DNA from: Toxonevra muliebris
Lineage: Eukaryota; Arthropoda; Insecta; Diptera; Pallopteridae
DNA length: 64,000 nucleotides
Assembly: GCA_963691655.1 (NCBI GenBank)
Contig: OY829326.1
Coordinates: forward strand, 13,504,878 to 13,568,877
Reading direction: 5' to 3'
The position numbers and the translations under genes were made by a program. Numbering within the stretch: position 1 is the first letter of the stretch; each line of letters opens with the position of its first letter. The notes below the pieces were generated by a model. It was not told the origin of the DNA. It did not search any database and saw nothing but the letters and a program-made list of their open reading frames with translations. This document shows, piece after piece, positions 10,895-24,678 of the stretch.

Positions 10895-12236
10895 CTGATA
10901 TTTGAAAGTGCTGACTAACTTATACCAACTAAAGTGCAGATAAGTAATTTATATTAAGTGAATTTAATTCATTTTCAGATAGAGAATTTCAATTACGGTT
11001 TTTAGTTTCTAATGGCGAAAAATACGTTTATTAAACACACGGGCAGTATAGTAATCCGCACATCGAACTTGAGGGTGCGGAAACTTTCATGATTTAATGT
11101 CAACTGTGACGCCACAATAAATGATTCTACGATAAGTTCCACTAAGATTCCCAATGCTTTACAAGATATTACAGGACAAGAAAAAAATGGAGATTCAAAG
11201 AAAACAAAAATATTTAACCTGGTTTGCTTATCTCACTATAAATCTCTTTTTATTAGAAATGGAACTTTTTAGATTTCAAAATAGACAAAAAAAGTAATAT
11301 TCATCCTCTTTATAAATACTTGAATTACGCTTCAAATATTTGCGAAAAATATTCGGCAAGATTTTTTTTTCATTAACAACCTTAGACCGTAGAACTCAGT
11401 GTCTAACTACTTCCGACATATTGAACCTTCTACAGACGGATCCAGAAATTGTTGATTAAAACTTTTTGCTTCAAAAATAAATGGAAAAATGTATAAAAAT
11501 TTACTGAAACAAAAATGTTTTACAACAAAACCATTGCCCTGCTTTCCTTAGATCCGCCAGCAAAGCTTTCTACGCATTATTCTTCAAATAATGTAAAAAA
11601 CTATGCCACTATGCATATTTGGTTCCATCATATCTATAACTTCTTTCCTAGAGTCTATTAGCTTTTCTTAAATCTTAATGAATTTCCTAAATCGTAATTA
11701 ATCTACTGGAACCTGATTTGACTAACATATGCGAAATTAAGTAAATATTCTATTAGTAAAGAAACAAATCATGTCATGGTTAAGTTATCCCTTCCTTCGC
11801 TTAGCTTCATTCACTGATTGCGCGGCGCGTGAATGTACAACATAATTTATACTATGACTATCTTAGAGAAGCAACAAAAGCACAACAAAGGATTTATTTA
11901 CTAATTTTGTCTGACATGCGTCTTGATGGATAATATATTTTGCATTTGTGGCACAACACACAGATTTCAGACAAGTAATTAAGATATGTGCATATGAACA
12001 ATGCTTGAAAGAAAGTTACACAATGTGTAAACGAGCAATTAAAGTAAATAAATATTACGTTAATATCTTTGGGAAAAAAATTTTACTTCATAGCAATTAA
12101 TATCTAATAAAATATTAAACATTCTACCTGAAAAATTTTTATAAACAAGTTACATAATTAAAAAAAAAAAAAAATTCTAACTTCGTGCCATGGTTTCTCG
12201 TTCTGTTTTCAAGTTTTTAATGTAGTCATTCATATA
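10895..12236. other. AT-rich non-coding DNA
   Basis: No gene or clear repeat is seen. Confidence 0.5.
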
Positions 12237-12901
12237 CACGCAAAGAAAAAATTCGTTTCTCAGAAACGAAATTTTCACCAAACGAACTTCGTTCATGGAA
12301 TGTTTTCATGATGAACGAACATTTGTTTATCATGAACGACTGTATTCGGTTGCCATGAACGAAGTTTTATTCATCATAAACGGTTCAATTCTTTTACGAT
12401 GAACTAAAAACGTTTGCAATAAAATGAAATATTTGCGTCAAAAATATAAAAAGGAAAGCAACATCAATTTTCATATGTACATTGGCATTTTATTGTGGTT
12501 TTGTTTAAATAAAATTTTCTGATTAAAAACTAGAAACACCATGCACTTTTTTATAGACAAAAAGAAATGTGATGAAATAATTTCAATGCACAATGCGTTG
12601 ACAAATGATACTTCCCGTTATGTTGTGTTGATTTGTTGTTGTGTGGAGTTTGAATGTAAGCGTCGCTGCTGCTTCTTTCTGCGACGAGAGCGAGATGAGA
12701 GGAAAACGAAAATAAAAAGAGAAGAGAGTTGCCATAATTTTATCGTGAACGAATTTTCGTTCATCATAAAATTGTTAATCTTTTGCAGAAAACGGTTTTG
12801 GTTTCTGCAAACTCTGCAACGTTCTTCAGAAACGTTTTTGTTCAGCGTAAAAGTAATATATTCTCCACAAACGGGCGATAAATGTTTTTTTTCTTTGCGT
12901 G
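12237..12901. mobile_element. Non-autonomous DNA element, ends CACGCAAAGAAAAAA, ATGAACGA-type subterminal motif
   Basis: The left end CACGCAAAGAAAAAA (12237) is mirrored by TTTTTTCTTTGCGTG ending at 12901, with TA on both outer sides. The interior near both ends is packed with CATGAACGA/CGTTCATCAT/AGAAACG words in both orientations. No transposase is seen. Open frames on both strands at 12541-12926 are by-products of this structure. CAC-type ends plus dense subterminal motifs recall the CACTA/CMC group; that placement is inference. Confidence 0.65.
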
Positions 12902-14489
12902 TATGAAGAATTTTATTAGTTTCCATGCACGTAAGCGGTTTGCATCAATTTTTTATTGTGTATAGGTTAACAGTTGTATTTATTTCATGTTTTTATATCA
13001 TAATAAATCAGCATAGCTTCCATGAAATTTTTGTCTTTTCTTTCCTTTTAATTTTGTATTTTTGACATAAATATACACAGGTTGACATAAGCTAATATCG
13101 AAATATAATGTACATACGAACATATTTAAGTATAAATGAAAGAAAAATAAAGTACTAGAAAATAAATAAATTACATTTCATATCAATTTCAGTATCTTTT
13201 GCTTTCCCAAATTGAATTTCTGCAAAAATATTTCAACGTACCATCGTACAAAGTATGCATACATTCAACAACAGCATGAAATATGATATGCCACCTACGC
13301 ATATTATGAGTACATACACTCATACTAGAATATGTATATACAAACGAATACTATTACATTTATTTTGTGCTGCACTTCACCATAATAGTGCACGAGAATA
13401 TTTCATAAGCAAAATGCAATTGAAAAAAAAAAAAAATTGTATCATAGTAGAAAAAGTAAAGGAAAAAAATTGTGTGCAATTTTTTACGTGGTTTCATTAT
13501 GATATGTGAGTGGATCTGGCATTCTATGCTATGGGTCTGAGTTTTTGTATGTTTGTGTGATATTTGTGAAATGTGAAATATAATTTAAGAAAAGTGAAAA
13601 AAAAAACAGACCAGCACGCACGCATATGTAGTGCATATATTAGAAATATATGTTTTTTTTTATGCAGTGCACAATAATTCCACACAACTACTCACACATG
13701 CTCAACTACAATGTAGATAATGAAATAGCGTGGGCACAACTTGTCGTATGAGTTATGTAAAAATTCAAATTTTTATTGAGCTCTCATTTCTGCATTTAGA
13801 AGCTAATCAAATAGAAAATGTAAATTCCTTCTTTTTTTTGTGAATTTAAAAACATTTTATTTGCTTTATTTTTATTTACTTTAGCCTTTAAGCTTTGAAA
13901 TGTAGATATGTATGTATGTATTATTGGTAAAGCTATTTAAAAACAGAAAAAAGTATATATCTAAGTTCTTTGGATAGGAGATAATTACAAAATATCAGCC
14001 GGAGCTGTAAACTGTTTTAAATGCATAGAGTTTTTGAGATTTGATTAAACTATTGTACATACAAATATTGACGAATGCATGCAGAGTTAATTAAAAGTGA
14101 CAAAGAAAGTTATTGTTTGTAAAAGGATTGAATAAACGTGTAAAACTTTGTAGTCAACTTTGGGATAGGCCTTAGAAGTTGGGGGCAATATTTCCTATGG
14201 TTCAGCGCAAAAACAGAAACATTTTTAGTTTCAAAAATATAGTGTTTGAATTGACATTTTGTGGCATCCGTAAGGTTCCGTTAGCCCTGTTCCTTAATAT
14301 TTTGACTATAAATCAATTTAAATTAATTTGAGAGAAATTTGAGATAAAAGCTTTTTAGTTTTAATTAAATTTTAAAACTCATCAAGCTTAGTTTCAAAAC
14401 GGAAATTTCAAATGAAAATAAAGTTCTTAACTTTATTGTTGTTTTATTGTTATATGTGGAGTTTATAAGATTATTATGCCTTGCCTGTT
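12902..14489. other. AT-rich non-coding DNA
   Basis: No gene is seen. There are short A runs and an ATGTATGT run near 13908. An 84-codon open frame at 13255-13509 has no recognisable feature. Confidence 0.5.
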
Positions 14490-14559
14490 ATGCTAGAAAA
14501 TCAAATAAATAAATAACTTTACTAACCTAGAAAAACTTGGAATGCAAGTTTGCTCAGTA
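14490..14559 (+). mobile_element. Left part of a split hAT-type MITE copy
   Basis: ACTAACCTAGAAAAACTTGG and the following GCAAGTTTGCTCAG match the interior of the elements at 49485-50385 (near 50060-50100) and 51527-52549 (inverse). The match resumes at 15839 after the inserted element. Confidence 0.6.
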
Positions 14560-15838
14560 CACCCAGAAAAATACCCACCTCAGAACAAAGAAAAAGTTTC
14601 ATCAATTTAAATCCACGAAAATTTCTATCGTTTATGTAAATTTTCCTCAAAATGAAGAAAAATGTGCTCCTTTCATGCAACCATGGTGTTCAATTTGAAG
14701 TAAGTTTTTTCTTCATTTTTGGAAATTTAATTGCAGTGCTGCCCACCAATTGAAATCAAATCCCAAGTTTCAATGAAATTGTTAAAACTAAAATTAAAGA
14801 AAAGTAAGATAAAAAAGTAAATAAAACACAAGAAAATATGGATGTGGTAAATGGGCATCTTCAAATATAATTTTTTTCTAAAACTCAGTCCTTACAACGC
14901 GTTTCTGCATAAAATTTTGACTCAAGAGCTTTTATGAATTACTTGGTCTATTGTTAACATAAATGCGCTTGGAACAATGAACGTTTCCATAAACCTGTTT
15001 TTTCCAAAATTTAGTCGCACCAGCATATAAAAAATTCAAGCACCATTTGGCTGCAAAACAAAAGTATCAAAATACCATAAAAGAACAAATTACCTTATTT
15101 AGAATAAAATAAGGTAATTAAACTTACATACTATTTCGGCATTAAAAACGAAAATGTAAGAAAGAGACGAACATACCAAAAATGTTCTCCATACAAAATT
15201 TTTGTATATACAAAAAACTAGCTTTACTCTTTTGGCCTTAGCAGATAATCGCGTACGCTTTGTTTTTCTTTTGAATTTTTAAGTCGGCGTCTCTATTTCA
15301 AGCGAAGTGGTTTATGGCTATTGATATAATTAAAAAAAAAAATATATATAAATATATTGTGAAAAAAATAAAATATATTCAAAAGATATAAATTTCAATA
15401 AAGTCCAATTTATAATGTTTTGGTGGCCATAAGAATTTTTTGATAATTTCAAGGCGACGATGCCCGTAGTGTTTGTAAAAATACGTATGAATGTAAACCT
15501 TAATTCTTATTAAAAATAAAATAATAAATGAATACAAGTAAAAAAAACATGATTTCTATGCCTTTTAATTAAAACGATATTGTAGAAAATATTCCATAAA
15601 TTGAGGATTTCTTTTCCAAAAAGTAAATTGACTTTAATCTATGGAAAATTATTCCTTAAACTGAGGAAAATTTTACCTAAATTATATACAATTTCTCATA
15701 TTTGAAAAATATTTCCTCAACTCAAAGAAATTTTATATATCTAAATGAGGAAACCGTTTCTATGGCGCCAAATCATTCGCATTTTTCCTCAATTTTATAG
15801 CCGTTTTTCTTCGAACCAAGTAAGTATTTCTCTGGGTG
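14560..15838. mobile_element. Non-autonomous DNA element, ends CACCCAGA(A/G)AAATAC, CCTCAATTTA-type motif
   Basis: Left end CACCCAGAAAAATAC at 14560; right end, reversed, CACCCAGAGAAATAC from 15838. Interior words of the form CCTCAATTTAAGGAA/TTCCTTAAACTGAGG recur near both ends, chiefly 15600-15800. No transposase is seen. The flanks join into one continuous hAT-type MITE sequence (14490-14559 plus 15839-15910), so this element inserted into that MITE. Confidence 0.65.
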
Positions 15839-15910
15839 TGGAACTTTCTTTTTCAAAATCCGAAGCCAAAAAAATATGTCGTACAGTGTAGCAACAGTAA
15901 TGACACTATA
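15839..15910 (+). mobile_element. Right part of the split hAT-type MITE copy
   Basis: GGAACTTTCTTTTTCAAAAT then CCGAAGCCAA and ATGTCG line up with ACCTTCTCTTTTTGTATCC, AAAGTCAA and CATGTC in the copy at 49485-50385 (about 50101-50140). Confidence 0.5.
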
Positions 15911-16060
15911 ATAATATGCCACACCTAACTTTTTTATTTTATTTTCTTTTATTATTGAAAAGCAGTGGAGACTTGTTGGTCCAGCAAGACCACTAGGGTC
16001 CATTCCAGCGTTATTTGATATATAAACACAATCTAAGTATCAAGTTAGAAATTAAATTTG

Positions 16061-16115
16061 TACAGGCAAGTCCTATACAACACGAAGTTAGGTTCCAATC
16101 ATGTCTCGAGAATTC
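16061..16115 (+). repeat. ACACGAT-rich dispersed repeat, third copy
   Basis: ACAGGCAAGTCCTATACAAC then ACGAAGTTAGGTTCC parallels the minus strand at 10150-10200 and the left arm at 8826. Confidence 0.45.
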
Positions 16116-16782
16116 TTGTTATATGAAATAAAGAAGTAGAAATTTGCCATGCTATTAACGGGATCATGTTAATCGGCTTCGAAAGTTTTTAAAAAAAAGT
16201 CAGACTCAATTGTTTTCTGATCATTGCTCGTATTATCCGAATGGTGAATTCATGTATACTTAAACTTTATTCAAGGTTTGATATTTCCACCTATTTGAAA
16301 ATATTTACAAATTTTTGGTTTTAATTTCCGTTTCCAAGCTGATTTTGTTTCGCATTCTGCAAAGAAAAATATGAAAATACGATTACACTTTACAGCAAAT
16401 TTATTTAAATTGAAATTCGAATTTAGAAAACAAATATTATAATGAAACGGAGTGAACTTGAAATGGAAATAAGCAAATAAAATTTAGAAACACAAAGTTC
16501 CAGTTAAGTAGTTTATTAGATAGTTGTAAGTTTAAATAGCGTTTTGTATTTTCTAAATCTTTGACGTCACTATTTTGAAAAATCTTAAAATTGCGGACTT
16601 TCTAAGTAATCTAAAAAAATTTTCACAATGAACTGCTACTGGCTTGAAAATTTCCATTGGATTTCCTATTATTTAAGAATTTCTAATTCAGCTCTAAGAT
16701 GTTAATTCACATTTTGAATAGTGACTTATGTACTAAATTAATTTAACAATGTATCAAAAAGGGGTAAAAACCAGTTTTTCTA

Positions 16783-16916
16783 TATACACTGTTGCTATTT
16801 TGACTACATTTGTTTATTAAGCCTGTTTATATATAAGTTCAAATAATGAATTTAAGTCATGACTTTGAAACTTAACATTTAGGTTTAATTTTCATAGTCT
16901 CCTAAAAACTATCATA
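16783..16916 (+). repeat. Diverged copy of the palindrome/hammerhead-associated unit
   Basis: From CTATATACACTGTTGC through TGACTACATTTGTTTATTAA to CTCCTAAAAACTATCATAAA it follows the right palindrome arm (9271-9393) with many substitutions and one internal deletion. No hammerhead precedes it. Its divergence contrasts with the perfect identity of the two palindrome arms. Confidence 0.7.
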
Positions 16917-19900
16917 AAGTTTTTCAGCAGTTGCAGGACTTATCATTAATTTTAAAACTTTTGGGAGTTTGATTCTTGTACTTTATTCTAATACCATTCA
17001 TTTACAGTAAAGCTTGCATACTTTCAGGCTGTGTTTGTCATAAATTCGCAGCACTTACTTTCGTGGTAGGTGGTGAGGAGGAGCATGGGAGCATGTTTGT
17101 GATTTATGAGTAATTAATTTTTTTCTAACATATCCAGATTCGGTACATATAATTACATTACACTCTTTGTTTTTAGTCATACAAAATACGCAGGCTGCTG
17201 TTGTCTTATACGAATGTATCTCATTTTTAAGTGCCATCTTTTTATCAGCCAACTTCAGTGTTCTGGCAATTTTCTATTATCATATATACACGTTCAAATA
17301 TAATAAATTATATATCTTACGCTATTAGAGAGCAGCTGGAATGATATTTTTAATGTCAGCATTTTGTAACAATTTTACTGCAAATTGGCTAAGTTTTTTA
17401 ATCGAGAAAAACTTTCACATATTAACACAATTTTAGTTTCTTGTAAATACATACATGTTAAGAATTGTCAACGAATTTAACAATTTCAACAAACTTGAGT
17501 TCTCTTTTATAAGCAAAAATACTTAAAAAATTCTTAAAGCTAAACTGAAGGCAATAAATGGGAATTAAATATTATATAAAACAAAGATTATTATTCAAGC
17601 TTAAAGACCTTCAGATCTATATAATTTTGTTAGCTTGTATACTCTGTTAAAATGTCACTTTAGCTGCAAACTTTTAATCTTAATCTCAACAGTTTTTATT
17701 ATTACAACATATTTTTTACGCTCTCATATAAGCGTAATACCTAAATTCTAAACACGTATAAGGAAAAGTTTTACATCAATGTCATTTCAAGTTTTGTGAA
17801 CAATTTAATGGTTTTGATTTCTACATATCTACATAAAAAGCAAAATTTTGTACAAAAAGGTTACTACTGTTTTAAAATATATTTTTACATAGCATACTAT
17901 TTTAATTTTCATAGGAACGCTAAAACTAAATTGCTCCCGGAAGTAGCGTCATTATTTACAAATGCACAACTCTAGTGTTGCAACAGCAACAAATTGTGTG
18001 GTAACTCTACCTTAATGGTTTTGGTAAAATGTGTGAAATTGCAATCAATATGTTGTAAAATAATCAGAAATGTATTCTCTACTAGCTTCGGTAGTATGTT
18101 GAAAAGTTACCTGAATATGTTTTGAAGCACCGAGCATGCAAAATTTGTTGTGGTTTTATGATTATTGCACACACGTGATTAAAGCACAAAATTGCATATA
18201 AAAAGTATACCATATATATTCCACTGTTACTGAAGCTATTCAATACAGCTTCAGAAACAATGCTTGGTGAAACTTATTAAAATCAGGACCTGAACGAACT
18301 TTAACTCATACGTATATTTTTAGTTTCATCTCAATTAAATTCAATAATTTTAACAACTACGTTTAATTGTTTTTTTTTTTTATTTAATTCTATTTGCTCT
18401 TATTTAAAGCGATCAGTTTAAGCTGTTCATCATAGATTACTTTAGTTTTCGATATATATTCTCGTAGATATAAAGTGCACACACTCAAGTCAACAATTTT
18501 AACTATTTCTCAACTATCTCATATTAAAATTCATATTCATATTTACGGTACGATGGTCATGATGTTATAGTAGACGACCCCCATTGTCACATTTATTTTC
18601 ATTTCCATAAAAATGCAATTTCATAATTCTACACCGTACAGATTTGTTATGTGTATCGTTTTTATTTGTTGTTGTTTTGTTTTAGCACATGCCAACAATA
18701 GAGTAGCAGTTGCCGTTTCTATTGTAGTACTGTTGTAAATTTGTCCAGCGCATATTGTTCTCTCTCACTCCTAGCCTAATGAATTATGCATAAAATAAAA
18801 ATGAACTCATTTTTCTTTTAGACTTTTACGAGAGTAACAATTTTTGCAATACACAGCACAACACAATAAAATGTGGTAATAAATTTTGAAATTGTTTTGT
18901 TGATAAGTTTTTCAATGTTTATGTTTTGACCATAAGTTTTCAGTTGAAAACATATTATTTTTGTTTTTAATTTTCTTGTTGTTTCTGGTTTTTCATTTAT
19001 TCTTCAATGCAATTTTAAATCATTGCATTACTAGTTTTTTAGTTTTAAGTTGGCAAATGTTATCAATTGCACCCTCATTTTGAATTTACATAAACAAATA
19101 ACCATATATTGTAAAATACAAACATATATGATACAAAATGGTTATACATAATGCAGCACCAAGTTAGTTTTAATTCAATGTGTGACGGATATAACTCTCA
19201 CAAATAATTTTAGTTCATATGATACTGCATACTTTTAGGCTTTTATGTGAGGAAAAATATGAGTAGTGTTTATCACTCCTTTTTAGATCATTTGGGTAAA
19301 CAGAGTTTATACTCCCCCTGTTAAATTTTCAAAACAATTGTAGCCAACTGGTTTTCGTCGATAAAAAAAATTCAATATTCGAAAAAATTCAGATTAGTGA
19401 ATTATGCTAAATGTCTAAGGGTCATAAGGGTCATAAGGGTCTTTTAGTCTCAAAACTCCACAAAATCATCAAAAAGTGTCTAATTTTTATGTTTGTATAA
19501 ATAACTACATATTCTGGATTGGTCAGTTCCTCTTTCTTACTGGACATTGATATAAAAAAGACCCCTACGTTCTACTTTAAAGTTTTTTTTTTTTATATAT
19601 TTCTTTTTCACATGTAAAAAAATGTTAAAATTTTTTTTTTTTTTTTTTGTTTAGAAAAAATGTAACGCTAAATACGAATAAGCAGAAAAAAAAATAAAAT
19701 ATTGTCAGCGAAAAATTTAGGGTTACATTTAGTTGTTATTTTAGAGCAGTAAAAACAAATATTATAGAATCGTCGATGTACTGAATTTGTGTTATTTAAA
19801 GAAGGTTTTTCCAATATTCCAACGAACTTAGTGTAAATTTAAAATCTTATGTAATCTTACCACATGATTTTTTAACAAGTTTTCTTCTTTTTTTTATCAT

Positions 19901-21679
19901 TAACAATTTATCAGATGCATGAATTCATTTACCTACCCTACAACTAACTATACGAAGACCAGTATTAGCACTGTCTAGAATTATTTGAGTAGAAATTTTA
20001 CGAAATTTTAGTAAAATACAAAGGTAATAACATAAAATGTTGAGCCAGACCCAAATCAGTAAAACTACATATATAAATTGTCAACTTTAAAGTGTATATA
20101 AATGATTAATTTAATTGAAGTTGAAAATTAGGTAAGTGCATCAAATGACCCTTGTTTAAAATAATTTAAAATGTCACAGTAACTGTCCGAAATATAATTT
20201 TGCATGAACATGAATAAGTCAGATTTGTTTGAATTGGCAATATCCACATCCATATATTTTGAACTGTCCTACAGAAGACATATCTATGTACTTGCTTTCA
20301 TATAAGATTTATAGTACCTATACGTGAGTTTATACAATATTTGAATAGCAAGACGACATGGCTACTCTTGCAAGTAATGAATTATGTAAAACTAAAGTGC
20401 TAAATCTGGTACACACTTTAACTTAATTATATTGACATGTTTAATATGATATTAAATTTAGATAGAGGAGTGTATCGGAACAAATTTTCAATTTAGTGTA
20501 GTTATGAAACACAAATACATATACCAACTTTGTAAACAAAGAGATATGCACACATATTTATGTGTGTATATTTAAAGCGAATACTTTGAAGCATTGAAGC
20601 TAAAGCAGTTTCAACAATTGCAATAACAAAAGCAATAATTACGAAGCTACAAAAGCGCCGGAAACTATGCAAATAAGTATTTTGTGTTTAAGTATAATGT
20701 ATATACATATGAATTGATAAGTAAAATTGCACACACATTTAAGTACATGTTAATATCCATATGTCTCGTTTGTTCGCGGATTTTTTTTTTGACTTATTAC
20801 AGTCTTACAGCAAATGAATGATATGCACATAAGAATATATGTGCATAAGTATATTTACTCACGTTCATATAATGATTTTCAACTGTAATAAATGTAGAAA
20901 ATTATTTGTATTACTAGCAATCAATATCAGCAAAATTGTTAGCATGTAAATGTGTGTGTGTTAGTGTACATGGCTGTGTGATGCGGAAACGTCTTTTACA
21001 CATCCGTATCCGCATCCGTTAACATACAATTGTGCATGTGATTTCTAAAATTTTCTCACTCGTATGCAGACATAGTGCAGTATATGAAGGATGTGTGCTT
21101 TTTCGGGCCCGTAGCAAATTTCTAAACATTTAGATGAGTGTAATAACTACATATAGATTTTTTAAATAATACAACAAATTTGAAAAAAATATTTGTGTAA
21201 TATTATGAAATATATGTATAGGTGCAATAAATTTATAATCTTAACAGATGGTAACTATCAGTTTAGGGAAACTAAAATTATTCAGAGTTTCAACCTTAAA
21301 CCCCAATGGGAGCTGAAAGGTAAAAAATCCAAGATTTCGCAAATAATATTTAGAAATGATATAACATATGAGGCATTTCATGTCAAGCGGACAACATAAA
21401 AAAATGTTAAGTTCTAAAATTCGGCCTCTAGAACATATGAATGTGGACACACAGTTTTTTTTTTTTTTTGTATGAAGTTTATTTGCCAAGTTATGGGTTT
21501 TTAAAGAATTGACGTAATTGAATGTATTAAACCAATTTACAATAAAATATTGACCATGGTATTTAAATAGGAAATTTACTTTAGTAGTAAGTAAACAAAA
21601 TATATTGTAATAAAAAAAAAAAAAATTTTTTCCATTGAATTAATATGCCATGCATTAGAGGGTTAAATGACAGCGTACT

Positions 21680-22080
21680 AGCTAGGTTAGGCTAAAGCCT
21701 AGCATTCACAGAAGCCAGAAAGTGCTCAATTATGATGCCTCTATATGTGGTACCTTAAACACGTTCAAGTTCTAACATCTATATATTGAATCACCAAGTG
21801 ACATTAATGGACCTTACTGGGTCTGTTGGCCGAAAATATACCAGTTCCTTCAGTTTTCCAAACAGTCTGTCTCCAAAAAAAACGGAACCAACAGATTAGC
21901 GTAGATTAGGGTATTCACATATGAGATGATGGTTGGTCTCAACGTCTTCTTTTTTTTTTTGCAGCTTTTACAATAGTCAGGACCTGCAATTTCAACTCTC
22001 AAGGCCATTGTAAAACTCGATTTTGTTTTTGCTCTGAACGATGGAAGCTCTGTTTATTTTCTTATCAAAAAGCCGCCATA
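21680..22080 (-). pseudogene. LINE ORF2 3'-terminal fragment with Cys/His knuckle
   Basis: On the minus strand a frame reads YCKSCKKKEDVETNHHLICE, followed by YPNLR and, after a stop, FGDRLFGKLKEL. The C-X2-C-X8-H-X4-C-like region (last Cys now Tyr) and following sequence are the usual end of ORF2 in RNase H-bearing LINEs of the I group. It is a short, stop-interrupted relic. It is not closely alike to the elements at 1-2524 or 4961-6845, so probably another family. Confidence 0.6.
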
Positions 22081-22502
22081 AACTTTAGAATATTTTTTAG
22101 TCGTTCTTGATTTTCCAAGGTTTGTTGATTGTTTCTTTTGTTAAAACAATCCAATACTGTTTTGATGAGTATTTTTAGCGATATTTATTAATTTCCCAAA
22201 CCTAAGGCTGCTTCTATTTTAACTAGTTTATCTGTTTCTTTTTATTCTCTCCAATATTGTTTTCTAGGAACTCAACCCCGTTTTACTTAATAGGTATTGC
22301 TTAATTCCTTTAGAGCATTAAAACTGTTTTCAAAGTTTTCTCTACTACTTTAGATATTTTAATTATGTTGTCTAGTGGCTTGATTACAACTGATCTGTTT
22401 CTTTCTACTATCACTTGGGGGATTTAAAATTAACAAATTAACGCTTCTGTTGAATTATAATATATGGTATATAGGACTATCGCGAGTTCAAAAGTGTTAT
22501 GC

Positions 22503-23048
22503 AAATCAAAATAACAAATAATTGAGTTATGGTGCCTCAAAGCTCGAAATTTGCCATTTTTTCAAGACTTATTTCAAATTTTCAATTTTAAATTTAATTT
22601 ATTTTTAATTAAAAGTCAAAATCAGGGACATTTCTTTCTTTAATGCATAGTGTATTCAATTATAATCATTTTAAGCCCAAGCTAATCAAGATTGGGCGAA
22701 AAAAATTATTTTTTTGAATTTTTTTGTGAAATAACTAAATCTTAAATTTCGCTGCTTACTAAATTTGCTGTTTATAAGTTTTAACGAGTTTTTAAATTTT
22801 AATCTGTACATTTGTATGGGCACGTTGTCAGCCCTGCTTCCCAAAAAAAATCACAAAAAAATTTATTTTTCATCCAATCTTGGTCAGCTTGGGCTTAAAA
22901 AGTTTGTAATTGAATAGGCTATGCATTAAAGGGACTGGTTTGACTTTTAATTAGAAATAAATTGAATTGAAAATTTGAAAAATATCTTGGAAAAACGGCT
23001 AATTTTGAACTTTGAAGAACCATAACTCAACCATTTGTTATTTAATCA
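22503..23048. repeat. Long imperfect inverted repeat (hairpin MITE)
   Basis: Left arm about 22503-22740, right arm about 22835-23048, loop about 95 bp. Paired landmarks: AATAACAAATAATTGAGTTA with TAACTCAACCATTTGTTATT, TTAATTAAAAGTCAAA with TTTGACTTTTAATTAGA, and AAGCCCAAGCTAATCAAGAT with ATCTTGGTCAGCTTGGGCTT. I see no clear target duplication. Confidence 0.75.
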
Positions 23049-24511
23049 AACCAAACAGCATATCGATTGAAAAGGTATTTAATTACTTTTTTCAGTGATT
23101 TGCAGTTTATTCCTATCTAACTCTTTGTTTGGACCCCACAAGGATTTGAGTGAAACCATACCCCGAAAAATATTAAATTATTGCTCTTCAAAAATTCTTT
23201 CCATAGAAAAAAAAAATGTTTTTGTATTCAGGAGGTCCCAATTTATCCACCCAAAAATGTTTTGTTCTTGGTACTTTTTGGCTGTACACTAGCGTTATTT
23301 ATTTTATTCCCACAATTTTCCTTAAATAAATTATAAAATATTTCAAACCATAGATTTTACAAAATAGTTGTTGTTACATATTAAGTTTTTAATCAAAAAA
23401 ATCTAATATCCATTGACTGAAACATAAACCAACGTAATCAGCTTTAAATACGATACAATAATAATTAAAATGAACAATGTATTTAAATACTTTCGCTTGC
23501 ACAACGCTTAAACAATTTAATTAAAAACTTAGATGAGAGAGAGAGCATTTAAACCACTGCCACTACAAATATTTACACATATATGTACTTAAGTTACTAT
23601 GTAAGTATGCTTGCCTAACCAAAATTATGCTAGCACAAAGAAACTTAACAAAATATTTAGCAAATTTCTTACACTTGCAGTTTCACTACTTAAATCAAAT
23701 ACAAAATATAAGAGAACGAAAAAGAAAATGCCTGACGCTTTGTTTATATACATACACATTCATATGTGTATGTATATGATATAATATAACTAAGAATTCC
23801 TGTGGTTACTTTCTAGAAGCAAGCACAAAAAAAAAATTAAATTAAATTTACAAGAAGCAAGAATTACTTATTTTCCATGTAAGTGTGTATGTGTGTGTGC
23901 ATGTGTATTTATTTATGCATTAATTAAAAATTTTCTTACTTATGTACAAATTTTAAATATACAAAAATTGGCAATGTCACTTGGTTTTAATACCCTGACA
24001 ACTTTTGATAAAGTTCCACCGATAAACCCCAAATTTTTTTCACTCAGGCAGTACATTCATATTTGCATGTGGCATATTTGGTTAGAAAATTTCACACACA
24101 CGTGCACATACAAAGATCTTATTTCTATTATATGCTATAACAGAAAGATAAACATCCTTTGTTTGAGAGATTATACGCACACATATTCACAGACATTCAT
24201 AAATTTTTTGTTGGGATTTTCTTGTTTGCCCCTAACAGCAAAAAAGGGGCAAGCCGGAAGTGCGAATGTACTTGTTAAGTATGTGTTGATAGGTTTAAAA
24301 GAAGAAAGTATATAATATAAGTAAAGCTATTATAACTCATTAGCATTTATAATTTCTAAGAAAAGTGGAAATAGAAATAAACGTAATTTAACGCATTATT
24401 CTTTGTTTTGATATAAAAAAGTGTATTTTTTTTATCGTGCACATAAAAGGAACTGTAAGACTGTAAATGCATTTTTATATAATTGACATACACAGGGAAT
24501 AATTTTAAACC
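23049..24511. other. AT-rich non-coding DNA
   Basis: No convincing gene. A 140-codon open frame at 23893-24315 is the longest but lacks any domain or codon signature I recognise. It includes a small hairpin, TTGCCCCT with AGGGGCAA, near 24225-24252. Confidence 0.5.
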
Positions 24512-24650
24512 CATTATAAAAAAATTAGACGTTATAGAGAAAAACTAAAAACGCCACCATGTTCAGCACATTTGAATTATATATTTCATTTTTGCATCCA
24601 CTTTCAAAAAACTTGAGCTTTTCTTTTTGGTCGATTCCATTGTGCAATGT
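24512..24650 (-). repeat. Direct repeat unit A beside the minus-strand hammerhead
   Basis: Shares with unit B the words ATTAGACGTTATAGA, AACGCC(A)TCATGTTCAGCA, CCACTTTCAAAA and CTTGAGCTTTT in the same order. Confidence 0.75.
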
Positions 24651-24678
24651 TTTTATACATATATGATTTTTTTTAAGC

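Larger units (their letters stand above)
15911..21679. other. AT-rich non-coding DNA with two dispersed repeat fragments
   Basis: No gene is seen over nearly 6 kb apart from the repeats at 16061 and 16783. There is a GGGTCATAA triplication near 19420-19440, long T runs near 19580-19650, and short frames at 15773-16003 and 17055-17252 with no recognisable domain. Confidence 0.5.

Noticed and set aside
12541..12926. Overlapping open frames on both strands
   Set aside because: They arise from the symmetric, motif-rich structure of the non-autonomous element at 12237-12901.
23893..24315. 140-codon open frame, the longest outside transposon relics
   Set aside because: No domain, no homologous neighbour and AT-driven composition. 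It includes a hairpin and low-complexity stretches, so it looks like a chance frame.
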